The notes beneath the pieces are model-generated. The model worked only from the letters and a program-made list of their open reading frames with translations. It ran no database searches and had not been told where the DNA came from. The translations under genes were made by a program, and so were the position numbers. Below are positions 1-12,715 of a DNA stretch of 64,000 bases, one piece after another (within the stretch, counting starts at the first letter, position 1; each line of letters begins with the position of its first letter). The stretch lies in the NCBI RefSeq assembly GCF_037975245.1, contig NC_092569.1, positions 13,437,001 through 13,501,000 on the forward strand, read 5' to 3'. Source of the stretch: Apostichopus japonicus (taxonomy: Eukaryota; Echinodermata; Holothuroidea; Aspidochirotida; Stichopodidae).

Positions 1-89
1 TTCGCTGCTCAAACATCAATACATATTTATAACTAAGCATCGAATTAAATTGTGGCTACTGTGCATATTTAAATGAAAATAAGTTTCAC
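1..89 (-). other. Gene A intron running off the left edge
   Basis: This sequence follows the transmembrane donor and aligns with 19731-19819 and 33243-33331, the introns between the transmembrane and tail exons of genes B and C. It holds no coding sequence. Confidence 0.7.
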
Positions 90-198
90 CTTCTTGAGTG
101 ATACCAGAGTAAGCCCACAAACCAAAGGAGTAGCAATAGTATAACCACAACTGCGACAATGCTGACTATCCAAAGACTTGTCCCGCCGTTGTTAGTCT
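90..198 (-). CDS. Gene A transmembrane exon
   Basis: A 109-nt exon, phase 1 in and phase 2 out, encodes [10 protein letters not shown], then about 22 hydrophobic residues ([20 protein letters not shown]), then LWYHSRR as a basic stop-transfer segment. The acceptor is TTTACTCATAG and the donor AG|GTGAAA. It joins in frame to a tail exon like 18930-19374. The span is more purely aliphatic than in genes B and C, which carry Gln or Asn inside it. Confidence 0.82.
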
Positions 199-3100
199 CT
201 ATGAGTAAATACAAAGTGGCTTGTTTAGGGCAACAAAAACAAAAGATAAAGAAGACGTTCCACTGAGCTACTAAATTGGTACACGTGCTCATCTTTTACT
301 TCATATTTCTGTTATGAGCATGATGTGTCACTTCCATTATGAAAACGTTTACAAGTACAGCCTGTCCAAACAAAAACAGTTCCATTGGCTCACATATCTG
401 GTATAACAGTCTTATGGCAGCTGTTATAAGCTGTCAAATACTATTTTTGCTGAAAGTTTCAAAAGTTTCTGGAGCGTCTCAAAGCTACGGCCCATATCTC
501 AGTGGATTATACAGCTGCCATATTTCAGGGTAAATCTTAAAGTTTATTATCTGTAAATAAATAAAGATAGGTATCAACATCGAAGACACATATACAGATA
601 GGGATAGATTATATCATCAGATGTGTATACATTCAGTTTGCTAGGTATAATTACATACTTTTTCAAATTGACGATAATTTACATAGATAGGTAACTTATG
701 TCATCAGCTTTGTACACTTTTAACAATAATTCTTTCATCTGGATTAGACTATGAGATTGGTCCTTGTACTAATAGTTTCAATCTCTAGAAAGAACTAAAA
801 TTATTTATATGGCTGCTAAGTTATGAATGATTTATGGGAAATATAATCTTTGTGGTTTGAAACAATATTCTGTCTTTACTTCTTCTACTACTATAAGACA
901 CAGTGTTCCCAATGACGTTTTAAAAATCTGAGAAGTAATGAGTATAAATTTGTTTGATATGATTATCTTTTTCCAGTGATAAAGTCAAGATTCTACACTA
1001 ATTTTCAGTCTCAGCTTGAGAAATCTTTAACCATCTTCATCACGTCGTTGCTCAACTGTACGCAGCTCCTCTGTGTTCATTGTAGAACTAAAACCAAATG
1101 ACTAAATGTTTCTCAGAAGTATACACACAAGAAAAAAGAATATTTATAAATAGATATTACCTGGTAAAAGGTAATACCATTTCTAACCATAGTAGTGTCT
1201 CATGTTAGTAAGTAAACGAAACAAATACCATACACAATTAAATGTATTTCGCTGAAATAATCTCACCAGAAATATTTATAGTATATCAATTTTTCATTGA
1301 TTACTCTTAGATAAGCTTTGGAATTTTTTCTTCCTTTCGTGATTGAAATTAATATTTGTCATTTATAATGGTAAAATACTTAACTTGCAGACGTGAGTAT
1401 ATATATATGAGGTGTTAATTATAATTATATTACAGGTGTATGGCTATTTCAAAGTGAATACGCATCGTTTAATCATCCAGCTCTCTGTGTGTTGAATATA
1501 GTAATGGCGATTAAATTAGCAAATGTGTTGCTCTTGGTTTTCTGGAAATTGTCATATTTGATCTGATATAACTACGCTGATGATTTTTTCGTTACGAAAT
1601 AAGATAAAGCAACAATGAAGAATGTATGTTATTAATTAAAATTAATTAACTGAGGAACTGAGAAACCAAAAAGTAAGTGGAAACCGATAGAACTATTAAA
1701 CCAATGAGGTAGAATAATGATACTCAAATTTATAAAATGTGATCGAGAATATAAAAATGTAGTGCGTCATGAAAACATCAGCATTGTTTAAACAATATAT
1801 TGTAAGGTTTTGAAAAGTTAAAAGCGTCTCTGAACCAGAAGCAAGCTTTTATTGTTATGTGATTGGGGAATATGTCCAACAAGGAACAATTGCGATTATG
1901 ATAACATTTGTCTCACGAGAGGTTTTGGCATAGAAGGGAAAAGGAAACGATGGGGTTGAATGGGATTCGAGAAATAAGTATGAAAAGGGGCTTATTAAAG
2001 AAATTCTTAAACACATGGGCACGCGAATCAAGACTACACGTACGCACGTCTATTTTCGCAAAGATTTCTTCACCTCATATATAAGTATATATAAAACAGA
2101 AATGATGAATTCCCAGTACAAATCGATGTCCTTTATTACGTCTTAGTTAACAGCGTAGGTAAACATTTCTTTCAAAACACCATAATGTTATATTCTGTGT
2201 TGAACATGTGTGTGGAAAACCCACCGGAATAATATAGTGTTGCATACCTCCACACAATGTACAGCTTACTGCACATATTCACAATGCTACAATTCTTGAT
2301 AATGTCATCTCTACGTCATCGCCCTAGTGATCTTCAACGCAAGTACCGCGTCCTGATACCAGTCAGAGGTTTATACACCGCTATTGGGGAACCATCGCCT
2401 CTCACCCCGTTCCAATAGCACGGTTCTTTATTGTTTTGCCGTAACATTGCGTTACCTGTTATATTCCTATCTATAGGATCTTCAAGTCTTTAATGACTTC
2501 TTTCCAACTAATTATCTACTCACTTCTACTAGGGAATGGACTTTCCCTTATCCATACCATATCTGACTTCCATCCACAGAATTGAGGTGGATCCCGTTAT
2601 AACAAGTACAACTGTCCTTGGATGAACTTTTATTCATTTATAAATTCCGCGCCTCGCGCCTTTTGATGGAGCACTCTTTTTCTCGGATCATTTCAAAGGC
2701 CCAGCTCTACTACACCATCGAGTTCATCGACTTCAGACCCAGTCTTAATAGATAAGTTAATTATTTTTATCTGGCGCCTTAAGTTAACTCTACTCTTTGT
2801 TATTCCCTTATTTGTACCATTCACCTTTATTATCCATATTATTTGTAGAATATAGAAATATTATTATTCAAAATACCATACGTCCATCTTTGATTTTATG
2901 CGTTAACACCCTCGGAAACTCATTCTGCCCGAATACGACTTATTTACATGTCGTTTCCGTACCAATACACATAACCCTGGCTTTTGCTGTCACACGTCCC
3001 TCTGTCAACCTTCGCCACCCTCCGGAATTGATAATGAGTAAAGTGAGTCAATAATACGAATATAAGCATATACAATGCATACTATTAATTTAATAGAGGT

Positions 3101-4538
3101 AGATTAAACCCCGTTTCTCTCCTAAACAAATATATTTTCATACTCTGTTATTATCGCTCTGCATCCCCATATATCCCTTTTGGAGTTCCAAGACATAACA
3201 GAACCGTTATATAGTTACTTATCTTACCCTTGGTACATCTTGGTGCTAGGAAGCCATCAGGACAGATACAGATGAACATGTCGGATGATTCAAAGCAGAC
3301 ACCATTGTTTAGACAGGGATTGGAATCACAAGGGGAACCTCCCGAAGAAACAACAAACAAGCAAGCACAAATATTGACAGTAATTAACTGATATAAATAT
3401 AACATTTGGTAAAGTTTCGATGTTACTGAACAGTAAAATCCCATAGCAGATCATTAATTACACTTCAATTCAAATGAAGAAGAAACAAGTAGAACAGTCA
3501 GTTTTGAACATATCCAATATTGATGTCATCCAGACCACACCACACCATATGACATCACTCTCTCTAACGCTACATACCACACCACACCACATATCACACC
3601 TTACCGCAAAGTTGCACCAAGTCACCTACCATTCCACCACGTATCATCCACATACCATATCACATCACATACCACATTACACCAAGCCACACCACATACC
3701 AAATCACATCACATCGTATCACGTCACTTCGTATCACGTCACATACCACACTACATCACATCACATCACATGCCACCACGTTCACATCACGTCACGTCAT
3801 ATCACATTACATCCCGTGCCTTCTCAATATCGTATGAAAGACCTGACGTCATACAAAATGACTTGAAAAGTCACCTGACTTGCAAACGTTTAGCGTTTGA
3901 ACTGTGGCGTTTGCAACGCGTAACAAATGCATTAATATGTAACTTAAAATGTTATTTATTTTGTTTATTGATCGTTATCAAAACATAATTCCGCAGTTAG
4001 CAGATTAATTATGGATTTACCTCGGCATGAACTAATTCTCATACATTAAGCTAGATTGAAATTGTAGTTGCTGCCGACCTCAGATAATTGCTTGCATTAT
4101 TTAAAATAAAACGAAACAGAATTACATAATTTTCATACAGAGGGACGTTTTAATATTATGCAGGGTGATGCAAATTACGTTATAGTACAAAACCAACAAC
4201 GCATACCAAACCTGTGCCGTTACAGAGACATGATAATCCTAGTCTGACGTCATTTATCTGATATTAACTTTACCTGGATCCGTGCAGTTCTTCCCAGTGA
4301 ATCCAGTTCCACAACTACATGAATAGTCCTCCGTCATTTCGTCATTCGTACATGTGCCTCCATTCAAACACGGGTTGGGGACACAAGGATCTGTCATCGA
4401 GAGAAATATCGAAAGGAACTAAGCTTTGAAATATTATTGATACGATTACAGTAGAATAGAGTAGACGTAGCATCTATACTACTGACTGTACATAAAGCCC
4501 CGCATGAACACAAAGATAAATGAAAAACTAAAAAAAAA

Positions 4539-4582
<44 letters not shown>

Positions 4583-7500
4583 TGATGAACGTTATTCTGA
4601 CGTTATTGCTTAAGCCGTTACCTCTTCTGTCCTTTTGTTACAGTTCTGCTATAATATTTGGGAATATTAGCTGTTTCCTTCGACCATCCTTTAATATATT
4701 CCTGCATATTCTTATCCTCTTTCTGTTACAGCCTATCCTACCTAAAGTAATCTTAGCGTGTCTAGTTTGAGTCACAAAAAACACATGTACATGTGTATAA
4801 ATGGTTTAATACTGTAATCAGTAAAGTGTGAACGTTGCTTGAAAAGGGCGAATCAGAAAGTTGTCGTCATCGATTTTGGCAATAAATGTTGCAATGAACT
4901 TATAGAAAAATTAACATGAATGGTCTTTTATAACCAGACTGCAGATTGTTTTGGTATTGTTCAACCATAGCATTTATAGACTACAAGATGTTCACGAATA
5001 GCATGCTCCATAAACCTTCTTGCCGTCACCCATACCCGATCTCCCACAATACATTGGAAAGAAAACAACTTGTTCTAGTATTACGTGCCCATCATTCCAT
5101 GTCAGTAATCATATCGGCCATGATATATGCTTATTTTCGTATGTTAAGGTGGTTAAATCATGATGGTAAATTTCTAACAAAAATTCAATTAGCTAAGTTA
5201 TTACATAATTGAATGCAAATTTCACCAGCATGCTTAGATTATGTTCCTCTTTAACATATCGAAAAGGAATTTTGACCTGGAATATTCTTTTAAATTTAAA
5301 CGTAAGTGACATAGAGAGAACCACTGCCCCCACCGACCTACCCACCCCACCTCAATCCTAGTTAACCTTAAAATACAACCTTTATATTCAAGCATAACAT
5401 ACAAATGGTCTTTTAATTTGCCGGCTGTTTTACTTTATTTTTGTCTAATTTATGAAAAAGCAACTCAAAACATGGCAGCATTAGGAAAGGCACTCAAGAC
5501 ACATTCATTAGGCATGAGCGATATATAATTTGATAAACCATTGATTATTTCAGTAAATACATACCATTATCTGAACATGAACTTCCAGTGTACCCTGTAG
5601 TACACATGCAAATAGGCTGCTTTGTGCTGTCACACGTCCCGCCGTTCTCGCATGGATTTGGAATGCATGGATCAGGCATCACAGCTAGAACGAAGTTATG
5701 ATTATAACGTTCTTACTTTAGTGATTTTGTCGGCCCTGAGATTTGCTTATTGTCTGCATGTTAAGGTGATTAATACATAGTAAATTTGTAACAAAAACCA
5801 ATTAAGTAAATTATATGCATTTTGGAAATCTGGGGAAAAAAATCCCTAACCTCCTTCTTTTCTTTGCTCAATCATATTCCTGGTCAAAAATTCTCAATTA
5901 TAATTCATCACGGAAGCACCTATAGAACAGACCTAGAAAAAGATTGACATAAAAATGAAAAGTTCAGTTAATCAGTTAATCACGATTATATTTTAATACA
6001 TTGGCCGGTAACTGCCATTTATTGTAGGCCGTCATTACCAGATCATGAAGATCAAAGACACGTACAACATTGACTCAATTCAGGTTGTTTTATATCGCGG
6101 AATGTATCAATTAAGCATGATTTGAACCGGGCTTTATTGACACATATACCAATTAAACACACAAACATTATATGTATGAGTGTGTGTCGAAGGAAAATTA
6201 AGAGATTTCTTATTTCCAATTATTCAAGCTCATGTTTCATGCTTGTAATCTTAACAAGAATTTGGTTCGGCATTGATAAAGTACAGTGCTGTCAATCATT
6301 TTCGAAATCTTTATATCGTGATTATCCATGATTCCACTGAGCAAACCTCCCACTCACCCTAATAAGTGCGTAACAAATCAAAATATGGGCTGAAAGTAAT
6401 ACTTTAACATGAATTTAATCGTATTTAAAACATGATTGTTATTATATCCTCCACTTTGTACTTTTTAAATCCGAGAACGGCATAGCATCTCAATCACATT
6501 TCGTCTGAATACTTACTTGATAAACAAGTGATTCCGGTGAACTCTGAAAGGCATCTACAAGTAAAACCCTGGCTTGTGCTGTCACACGTTCCTCCGTTAC
6601 TGCATGGATTGGAGTCACATGGATCCGACACAGCTATAAAATGATGAACGAAATTCTGACGTTATTGCTTAAGCCGTCACCTCTTCTGTCATTTTGTTAC
6701 AGTTCTGCTATAATATTTGGGAATACTACCTGTTTCCTCAAACCATCCGTTCTCATATTCCTACTTATTCTTATCCTATTTCCGTGACAGCCTATCCCTA
6801 CCTAAAAGAATCTTAGCTTGTCTAGTTTGAGTCACATAAGCACATGTACATGTGTATACATGGTTTAATACTGTAATCAGTAAAGTGTTAACCTTGCTTG
6901 AAAAGGGCGAAACAGAAAGTTGTCGTCATCGGCTTCGGCAATAAATGTTGCAATAAACTTATAACAAACTAAACATGAATGGTCTTTTATAACCAGACTG
7001 CATATTGCTTTGGTCTTGTTCAACCATAACATTTACAGACTACCAGATGTTCACACAGATGTTCAAGAGTAGGATGCTCATAAACCTACTTGCCGTCTCC
7101 CACATCCGATCTCCCACAATACATCGCCACCTCACCAAAGAAAATTGGTAATATTGGCTAATATTGACAATAAAACAACTTGGTAAAGTAGTACTTGGCG
7201 CCCATTCAATGTTGTCAGACATCTCAAGCTTCATAAGACCTGATATTTCCGAGTTTCGTCATGTTTGTAACTGATTCTGTATCTTACTATAAAGTAGTAT
7301 TACACTTTATCCTTTTTACGTGTAATCTTAACATGTTGACCTTGCAGTGATTAGTAAAAGTACTTCCTCTATCATATCCATACTGCAGTACATCGTATTT
7401 CAGACCTCACAACACTACATGACGTAACATTGCGTTATCTATAATACCACTCCGCATAATGTCATCCAGACCACACCATATATCATCACTCTATTCAACT

Positions 7501-9431
7501 CTGTATACCACAACACATCACATATCACACCTTACCACAGAGTTGCACCACGTCACCTACCATACCACAGCGTGCCATCCACATACTGTACCACATCACA
7601 AAACATACCATACCACATCACATCACACCAAGCCACACCACATATCATATCACATAAAATAGTTCACATACCACATAACACTACACCACAATACACGCCA
7701 CCACGTCACATGATATCACATTACATCCCATACCTTCACTTTATCGTATTATAGACCTGACGTCTTACAAAATAACTTGAAATTTCACCTGGCTTGCAAT
7801 ACTTTATCGTTTGCCTGTTGTGATAGCAACGCGTAAAATGTTGTTTTGTTTATTAATAGTTATCAAAAAATAATTCCGCAGTTAGCAGATTAATTATGGA
7901 TTTACCTCGGCATGAACTAATTCGTATATATTAAGCTAAATTGAAATTGTAGACGCTGCGGTCGTATTATTATTGCTTGAATCATTTCAGATGTAACGAA
8001 AGAGAACGAGAAGAACGTTATCAATATTATGCAGGATGATGCAAATTACGTAAAAGTACAAAACTACGGATACCAAACCTGCGCTGTTACAGAGACAGGA
8101 TTATCCTAGTCTAACCTCATTTATCTGATATTAACTTTACCTGGATCCGTGCAGTTCTTCCCAGTGAATCCAGTTGTACAATTACATGAATAGTCCTCCG
8201 TTATTCCGTCATTCGTACATGTGCCTCCATTCATACACGGGTTGGAAACGCACAAATCTGTCATCGAGAGGAATATCGATAAGATATAACCCTTGAAATA
8301 TTATTGATACGATTACAGTAGAATAGAGAAGTCATATCATATATAACACTGATAAGTGCGGACTGTATGTAAAGTCCTGAATGAATTAGATTACAACAAA
8401 CTGTTCCTGTTGATATAACATATGAATGGCCAACATACTAATAATACAACAAAATATTGTGTGTGATTTGGACGAGACGTTACCTCATGTATGCCGTAGC
8501 CGCATATTTGGTGGGGGGGGGAGGTGGGGGGGGGGGGGAGTGATTGCAAAATGCTACATAGGAAAAACGTTAAAAGGATACTTTTAAGAATCAGTTGAAG
8601 AATTGATCATTTTTGTGAGAATGAAGTACATTTGGAGAAAGGTAATACTGTTGGGGATTAAGGTATCACAACGATCAGATCTGAAGGAGATGATTTACGT
8701 GGACAGGGTGCAGAATCAGGTTTGACATGTCTCCAACATCAAATAATAATCGGACGTTTAACTGGTAAGCTATAGTACAGTAACTTTTGTGGTTCTATTC
8801 CCTAATACTGAAGCATGCCTGGACCCAATGCGTTGTCGACCCAATTCTAGCAGTAAGGGGGTTCGGAAGGACCTATTTTGTAAAAAAAGTACATTTTTCC
8901 TGGAGGGGGGGGGGTGGCAAACAAATATAAGGTGTATTTAATCCCCCCCCCCCCCGTTCCTAAGTCACAGTTGTAACCTGCAAAAGTTTAAATTTGAGAT
9001 TTCTATTTCAGTATTTATGTCGAATACTCAACATAAAAAGATCAACTTTTCTTGCAATTAAGGGTTAAGGTGGTACGTAGTAAGGTATAGTGTATATTGG
9101 CAATTGAGGCCGTAACGAAACTTCCACATCAAGTGTTGAAAAATTCCATGTTTCAGCTTGATTGCCTGGCACTCTGCTATTTCTTTAAATTTATCTCTAG
9201 ATTCAAAAGGGAGGGGACAGAAACATACTTCGTTCCCTCACATTTCACAGTGGGATAGGGTGGGGGCAACTACCAACCTATTTGTCCCCCGTTCGTACGT
9301 CTATTTTATTGCTTTAGGCTACGAACATGGTTGTGACGTCACGGATTCACTTTGTCCCGACTGCCCAATTTATTTCAATGGATGGTATCACGGTAACAAT
9401 ATTTTAGACCATTTAGTTCAGCATAAATTTT

Positions 9432-9509
<78 letters not shown>

Positions 9510-11435
9510 TATATATATATCATTGAAATCGTCGCAGATAGGTTTCTACAGAGCATTTCTATATAGTGTGTTGGCCACCTATGTTGATATGGATATGGCC
9601 GCAAAGTAAATACAGGTTTAACAAACATGTTCGTAACGTTTAAAATGTGGGGGGGGGGGGGGCTAAAGGTTATTTTCAAATGTCATTCTCTCAAAAATTG
9701 TAATTCAAATGAGTATATGCTTGATTTGGTGCATTTTCGGGTTATTTCCGATAAATGTTAAAAACATCTGGACCATTCTGTTAAAGTACGATCAACTGCC
9801 CATCACGAGTTAGAATGCTCGTTATTCTAGTTTCTCTTGATATTGTATATGTTATACAAAAGAGAGGTACAACATTCGTTTCCGGTTGTCGTTTACAGCA
9901 AGGTCTCTCAGTACACTACACGCGTTCGCGATTATTGCAAAAAGCCAACACAGAGCAACGGAGAAGTTTGTAGCTGGTTAATTTAATAGAGGGAGAATAA
10001 ACCCTGTTTCTATCCTAAACAAATATATTTTCATACTCTGTTATTATCGCTCTACATCCCCATATATCCCTTTTGGGTTTCCGAGACATAATAGAACAGT
10101 AATATAGTTATTTATCTTACCCTTGGTACATCTTGGTTCAAGGAAGCCATTAAGACAGGTACAGAAGAACGTGTCTGAATTGTCACTGCAGAAACCATTG
10201 TTCAGACAGGGATCGGAATCGCAAGGGTAACCTCCCGAAGAAACAACACACAAACAAGCACAAAGTTATACAGTAATTAACTGATATAAATAACATTTGG
10301 TAAAGTTTCGATGTTACTGAACAGTAAAATCCCATAGCAGATCAATAATTACACTGCAATTCAAATGATAAAGGAACAAGTAGAACAGTCAGTTTTGAAC
10401 ATATTCAATATGATTGTTGCATTTGATTAAAACTAACATTCAAAAGGTGTCTAGACGATTACCAATTAAGTCATTTTGTGTTAAAAGCTAACAGATTGAC
10501 TTACTTTCAACAATTAAAACCTTATGTTGAGTAAATCTTGCAATTTTTTTTTTAATTTCGTATACTAGCTGCTTTTGAGTAGTATTGTTTTTAGCTCTTT
10601 AAATCCGCTGTAATTGTTGCTTTCAAAAGAGTGAAAGCGATTTGTGTAGTTTAACTTAGAGTAAAATAAAGTGAAAGTTTGAGATAAATTAATAAATAAA
10701 TGTGATTTCAAACAAAATCGTTGCTCTGGTTTAGCATATTACCTAGAAAAAGAGGTGTTGATTACATTGCAAGCTTATGTCAACATCGATTTTGTCCTTT
10801 TACAATGTATATTTTCTGTAATGGAAGTGAGTATAGCAAGTGCTACACATAAACTATTCAAGCTCTTTACGTGACCTCATGTTGGCATGGATTTCCAGTG
10901 TTAAAACTGTCATCATTCTACCTTGAATATGTCAACAACAAAAAAACAGAAGAGAATGTAAAATGTTTCAGATCGTAGTGACACTATGACATTAGATAAT
11001 CCATCATTACAAAATATAAGCTACCAGACATGACTTAAAACTAAAGGATATTTACGAACGGAGCAAGATTATGTTAGTTTGGGTGCTCCTCATATAGATC
11101 TCTGTCATACAAGTTGAAATTCCTTGTCCGTTTTGTGTTTTCGTTGAATACAACGATATTTTAACATCTGTTAATTAACAATATACCCCCAAAAAAATAA
11201 TCAAAATGAAAGTAATGTATTAGTGAAAATTCAAGTGTACAAGTTGATTTGAAAGTCACTTTTCGAATATTCATGTCTGGAGTATACTGAATAAAAAATA
11301 TCAAAATATTCTATCATTTCTATGCAGACTGTAGACAGACTTACCTTGACTGGTTACTTGTTGAGAAATGAAAGATAAAATGATGATAAAACTACACCAA
11401 TCTGTAATTCTTGATGCCTGTTTCATGCTGCTCAT
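90..11435 (-). CDS. Gene A: EGF-repeat single-pass membrane protein (3' end outside window)
   Basis: This is a gene model assembled from eight minus-strand exons: signal peptide 11345-11435; EGF exons 10121-10231, 8141-8257, 6517-6633, 5565-5684, 4274-4390 and 3228-3338; transmembrane exon 90-198. Each exon has an AG acceptor and GT donor, and all extracellular junctions are phase 1, so the exons join in frame. The predicted product is a type I membrane protein with six EGF-like domains outside the cell and one membrane span. The cytoplasmic exon expected next (as in gene B) would lie left of position 1. EGF order from the N-terminus is I-II-III-IV-II-I. Compared with gene C it lacks a type III exon and a 30-nt microexon, both lost by visible deletions. 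The EGF architecture recalls Notch-ligand or fibropellin-like proteins, but I recognise no specific orthologue and give no symbol. The exons are well supported; the exact splicing is inferred. Confidence 0.72.
2951..3026 (-). pseudogene. Decayed type III EGF exon fragment (gene A)
   Basis: The minus strand retains the motif for TCDSKSQG from the middle of a type III EGF exon. The flanking cysteines, splice sites and reading frame are gone. The same remnant sits at 37041-37107 in gene C, so it predates the gene duplication. Confidence 0.55.
3228..3338 (-). CDS. Gene A EGF exon 6 (type I), membrane-proximal
   Basis: A 111-nt phase 1-1 exon encodes [12 protein letters not shown], then [11 protein letters not shown], then [12 protein letters not shown]. 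All six cysteines are present. The acceptor is TTCGGGAG and the donor G|GTAAG. It is nearly identical to 37316-37426 in gene C. The open frame continues into intron on both sides, so only this central part is called coding. Confidence 0.86.
3530..3825. repeat. CACAT-type array, gene A (first)
   Basis: A degenerate period-5 array between the type I exon 3228 and the type II exon 4274. A CRE palindrome TGACGTCA follows at 3844-3851. Confidence 0.85.
4274..4390 (-). CDS. Gene A EGF exon 5 (type II)
   Basis: A 117-nt phase 1-1 exon encodes [14 protein letters not shown], then [13 protein letters not shown], then [13 protein letters not shown]. Six cysteines and both splice sites (GACAG acceptor, G|GTAAAG donor) are intact. 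The homologous exon in gene C is 38333-38449. The type III exon that precedes it in gene C is missing here. Confidence 0.87.
4543..4578. repeat. TA microsatellite at an exon-loss junction
   Basis: A (TA)n tract joins sequence that, in gene C, is separated by about 510 bp including EGF exon 39032-39148. Confidence 0.85.
5565..5684 (-). CDS. Gene A EGF exon 4 (type IV)
   Basis: A 120-nt phase 1-1 exon encodes [18 protein letters not shown], then [10 protein letters not shown], then [13 protein letters not shown]. Six cysteines are intact. CENGGTC is an O-fucose consensus and [10 protein letters not shown] an O-GlcNAc consensus; CIPNPC lacks the O-glucose serine. Gene C has two tandem copies of this exon (40029 and 40520). 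Confidence 0.86.
6517..6633 (-). CDS. Gene A EGF exon 3 (type III)
   Basis: A 117-nt phase 1-1 exon begins [17 protein letters not shown] and ends in C-L-S-S before A|GTAAGT. It has six cysteines and consensus sites for O-glucose and O-fucose. The residue before the C5-C6 FTG is Glu (LSEFTG) instead of Gly, so the O-GlcNAc consensus is lost here although gene C keeps it. The counterpart is 41450-41566. Confidence 0.86.
7450..7720. repeat. CACAT-type array, gene A (second)
   Basis: A period-5 array downstream (in the transcript) of type II exon 8141. It is the unexpanded counterpart of 42400-43035. Confidence 0.85.
8141..8257 (-). CDS. Gene A EGF exon 2 (type II)
   Basis: A 117-nt phase 1-1 exon encodes [14 protein letters not shown], then [13 protein letters not shown], then [13 protein letters not shown]. 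All six cysteines are present with hEGF spacing (4, 5, 10, 1, 8). It has O-glucose (CVSNPC), O-fucose (CMNGGTC) and O-GlcNAc ([10 protein letters not shown]) consensus sites. The donor is G|GTAAAG and the acceptor GACAG. The homologous exon in gene C is 43487-43603. Confidence 0.87.
9437..9521. repeat. TA microsatellite, empty-site counterpart of the Penelope-like insertion
   Basis: An almost pure (TA)n of about 85 bp. The flanks match those of the Penelope-like element in gene C (44555-44626 and 47150-47220). Confidence 0.88.
10121..10231 (-). CDS. Gene A EGF exon 1 (type I)
   Basis: A 111-nt phase 1-1 exon encodes one complete EGF-like domain with six cysteines: CDSDPC, then CLNNGFC, then C.C and CTKG. 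The acceptor is TTCGGGAG and the donor is G|GTAAG. CDSDPC fits the C-x-S-x-P-C O-glucose consensus. There is no O-fucose site because Phe precedes the third cysteine. Confidence 0.85.
11345..11435 (-). CDS. Gene A exon 1: signal peptide
   Basis: The first coding exon encodes [14 protein letters not shown], then a hydrophobic stretch (FIIILSFI), then SQQVTSQ and a GTAAGT donor in phase 1. This is a typical secretory signal of 25-30 residues. Genes B and C start at a Met equivalent to residue 4 here (MEHASR/MEQASR), so the true start may be 11426 rather than 11435. Confidence 0.75.
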
Positions 11436-11581
11436 GATGGCAGAAAAGTAGTCACCGTTGACGAAAAGAAGAAAGATTTTGTATAAAGTAAGAATAAAGA
11501 AACAGGCACTTAATCCACTGTAACTGCACAGAAAGCAATATTGACTACACATTAGCTATAAGAGAAAGATAATATTCATAA

Positions 11582-11589
11582 CCTATATA
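11582..11589 (-). promoter_or_regulatory. Candidate TATA element, gene A
   Basis: TATATAGG on the minus strand lies about 150 bp upstream of the start codon, in a block (about 11455-11820) conserved upstream of all three genes. Equivalents are 30550-30557 (gene B) and 58295-58302 (TATATCGG, gene C). The TATA function is inferred from position and conservation only. Confidence 0.35.
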
Positions 11590-12715
11590 CAGTCATTTAG
11601 TTATCGAATACCACAGCCATATTGTGCATAGGTTCTATGCAAACGTATGTACATGGTTGAGTAACCTTCACTATATACAGGTTTTTTACTGAAATATTCT
11701 GTTTAACCGATACTCTTGAATGATCACAAATAGTGTACAAGGAAGGTCAACATAATATCGGACGGCTTGGCTTTCTGCTGCACTCCTTTGTGTCCATTTT
11801 GCTTACTGTTTGTGACATTTTTGCGATCATGCGATTTTAATTAAACAGTGTCAGACAACATCTACATTGGAGATATTTTAGCTGTAGCTGTGAATTTAGA
11901 ATTAGCTCGTTGAACCGAGTGTGCATCGATGAATAGAATCCGTTATACACAAAACTAGCATTGATACTTGTCGTTGCAAGCCAGTAAAGGACACGGTTAT
12001 CAACCAAAGTTTTATTTTCATATAGCAATGTTGACTGTTAAGGTATGCTCTATCTTGTGTGTTATTTCAATATGTCTGATAACAATTTGAAGAGTAAAGA
12101 CTTCCCGGAAAGGAAAACTTCTAGCAATTATAGCGTCCTATAATTTGGGTCCTGACTACCTTTAACCATGATAACCGCTGGCCTGTCTGGGTATCTTCTT
12201 TATTGAAGATGGTCCAGATGGGACACAGAAATGTCAACATCCCAACATTCGACAACTTCATCTCAATATGTAGCCTGTGTGCGACCTATTTACCACTATT
12301 CTGCACGATAACCTTTCAACAAAATCAAAATTTCGGTCTAAGAAATAAAAAACGTTCAACTGTAATCATAAAGCATAACATTTTCTTAGAATTTAGGATG
12401 AGAGTGCATGGTAGGGTGGTACTAGGTATGGTAGGGTATGGGTAGGGTAACGTAAAAAAACTAAGGGTAACGAAAGGGACACATCCATAAACTGTTGACG
12501 TATTCAAACTCTGATAACTCTGAAGATATCAAACATGGTCCACGAGTCCAACAAGGTTGAGGATTCTTGAGTGCAATATCGATGTTTGAGCATGTGTGAC
12601 CATCAGTTCATAATCTACGATAAATTTGACGGTTTGATGAGAATATTCAACCGATGTAATGAGATAGGAACAATTTGCGTAATTTATATTTTAAGATCAT
12701 GGCTTTACTTGTATA
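11590..12715 (-). promoter_or_regulatory. Conserved 5' flank of gene A
   Basis: Non-coding sequence upstream of gene A aligns closely with 58303-59260 upstream of gene C, and its proximal part with 30558-30955 upstream of gene B. The shared stretch includes a block reading CGGACGGCTTGGCTTTCTGC near 11760. Similarity to gene C ends near 12715, which marks the edge of the duplication unit. It is likely a shared promoter region; no specific factor site is claimed. Confidence 0.45.
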
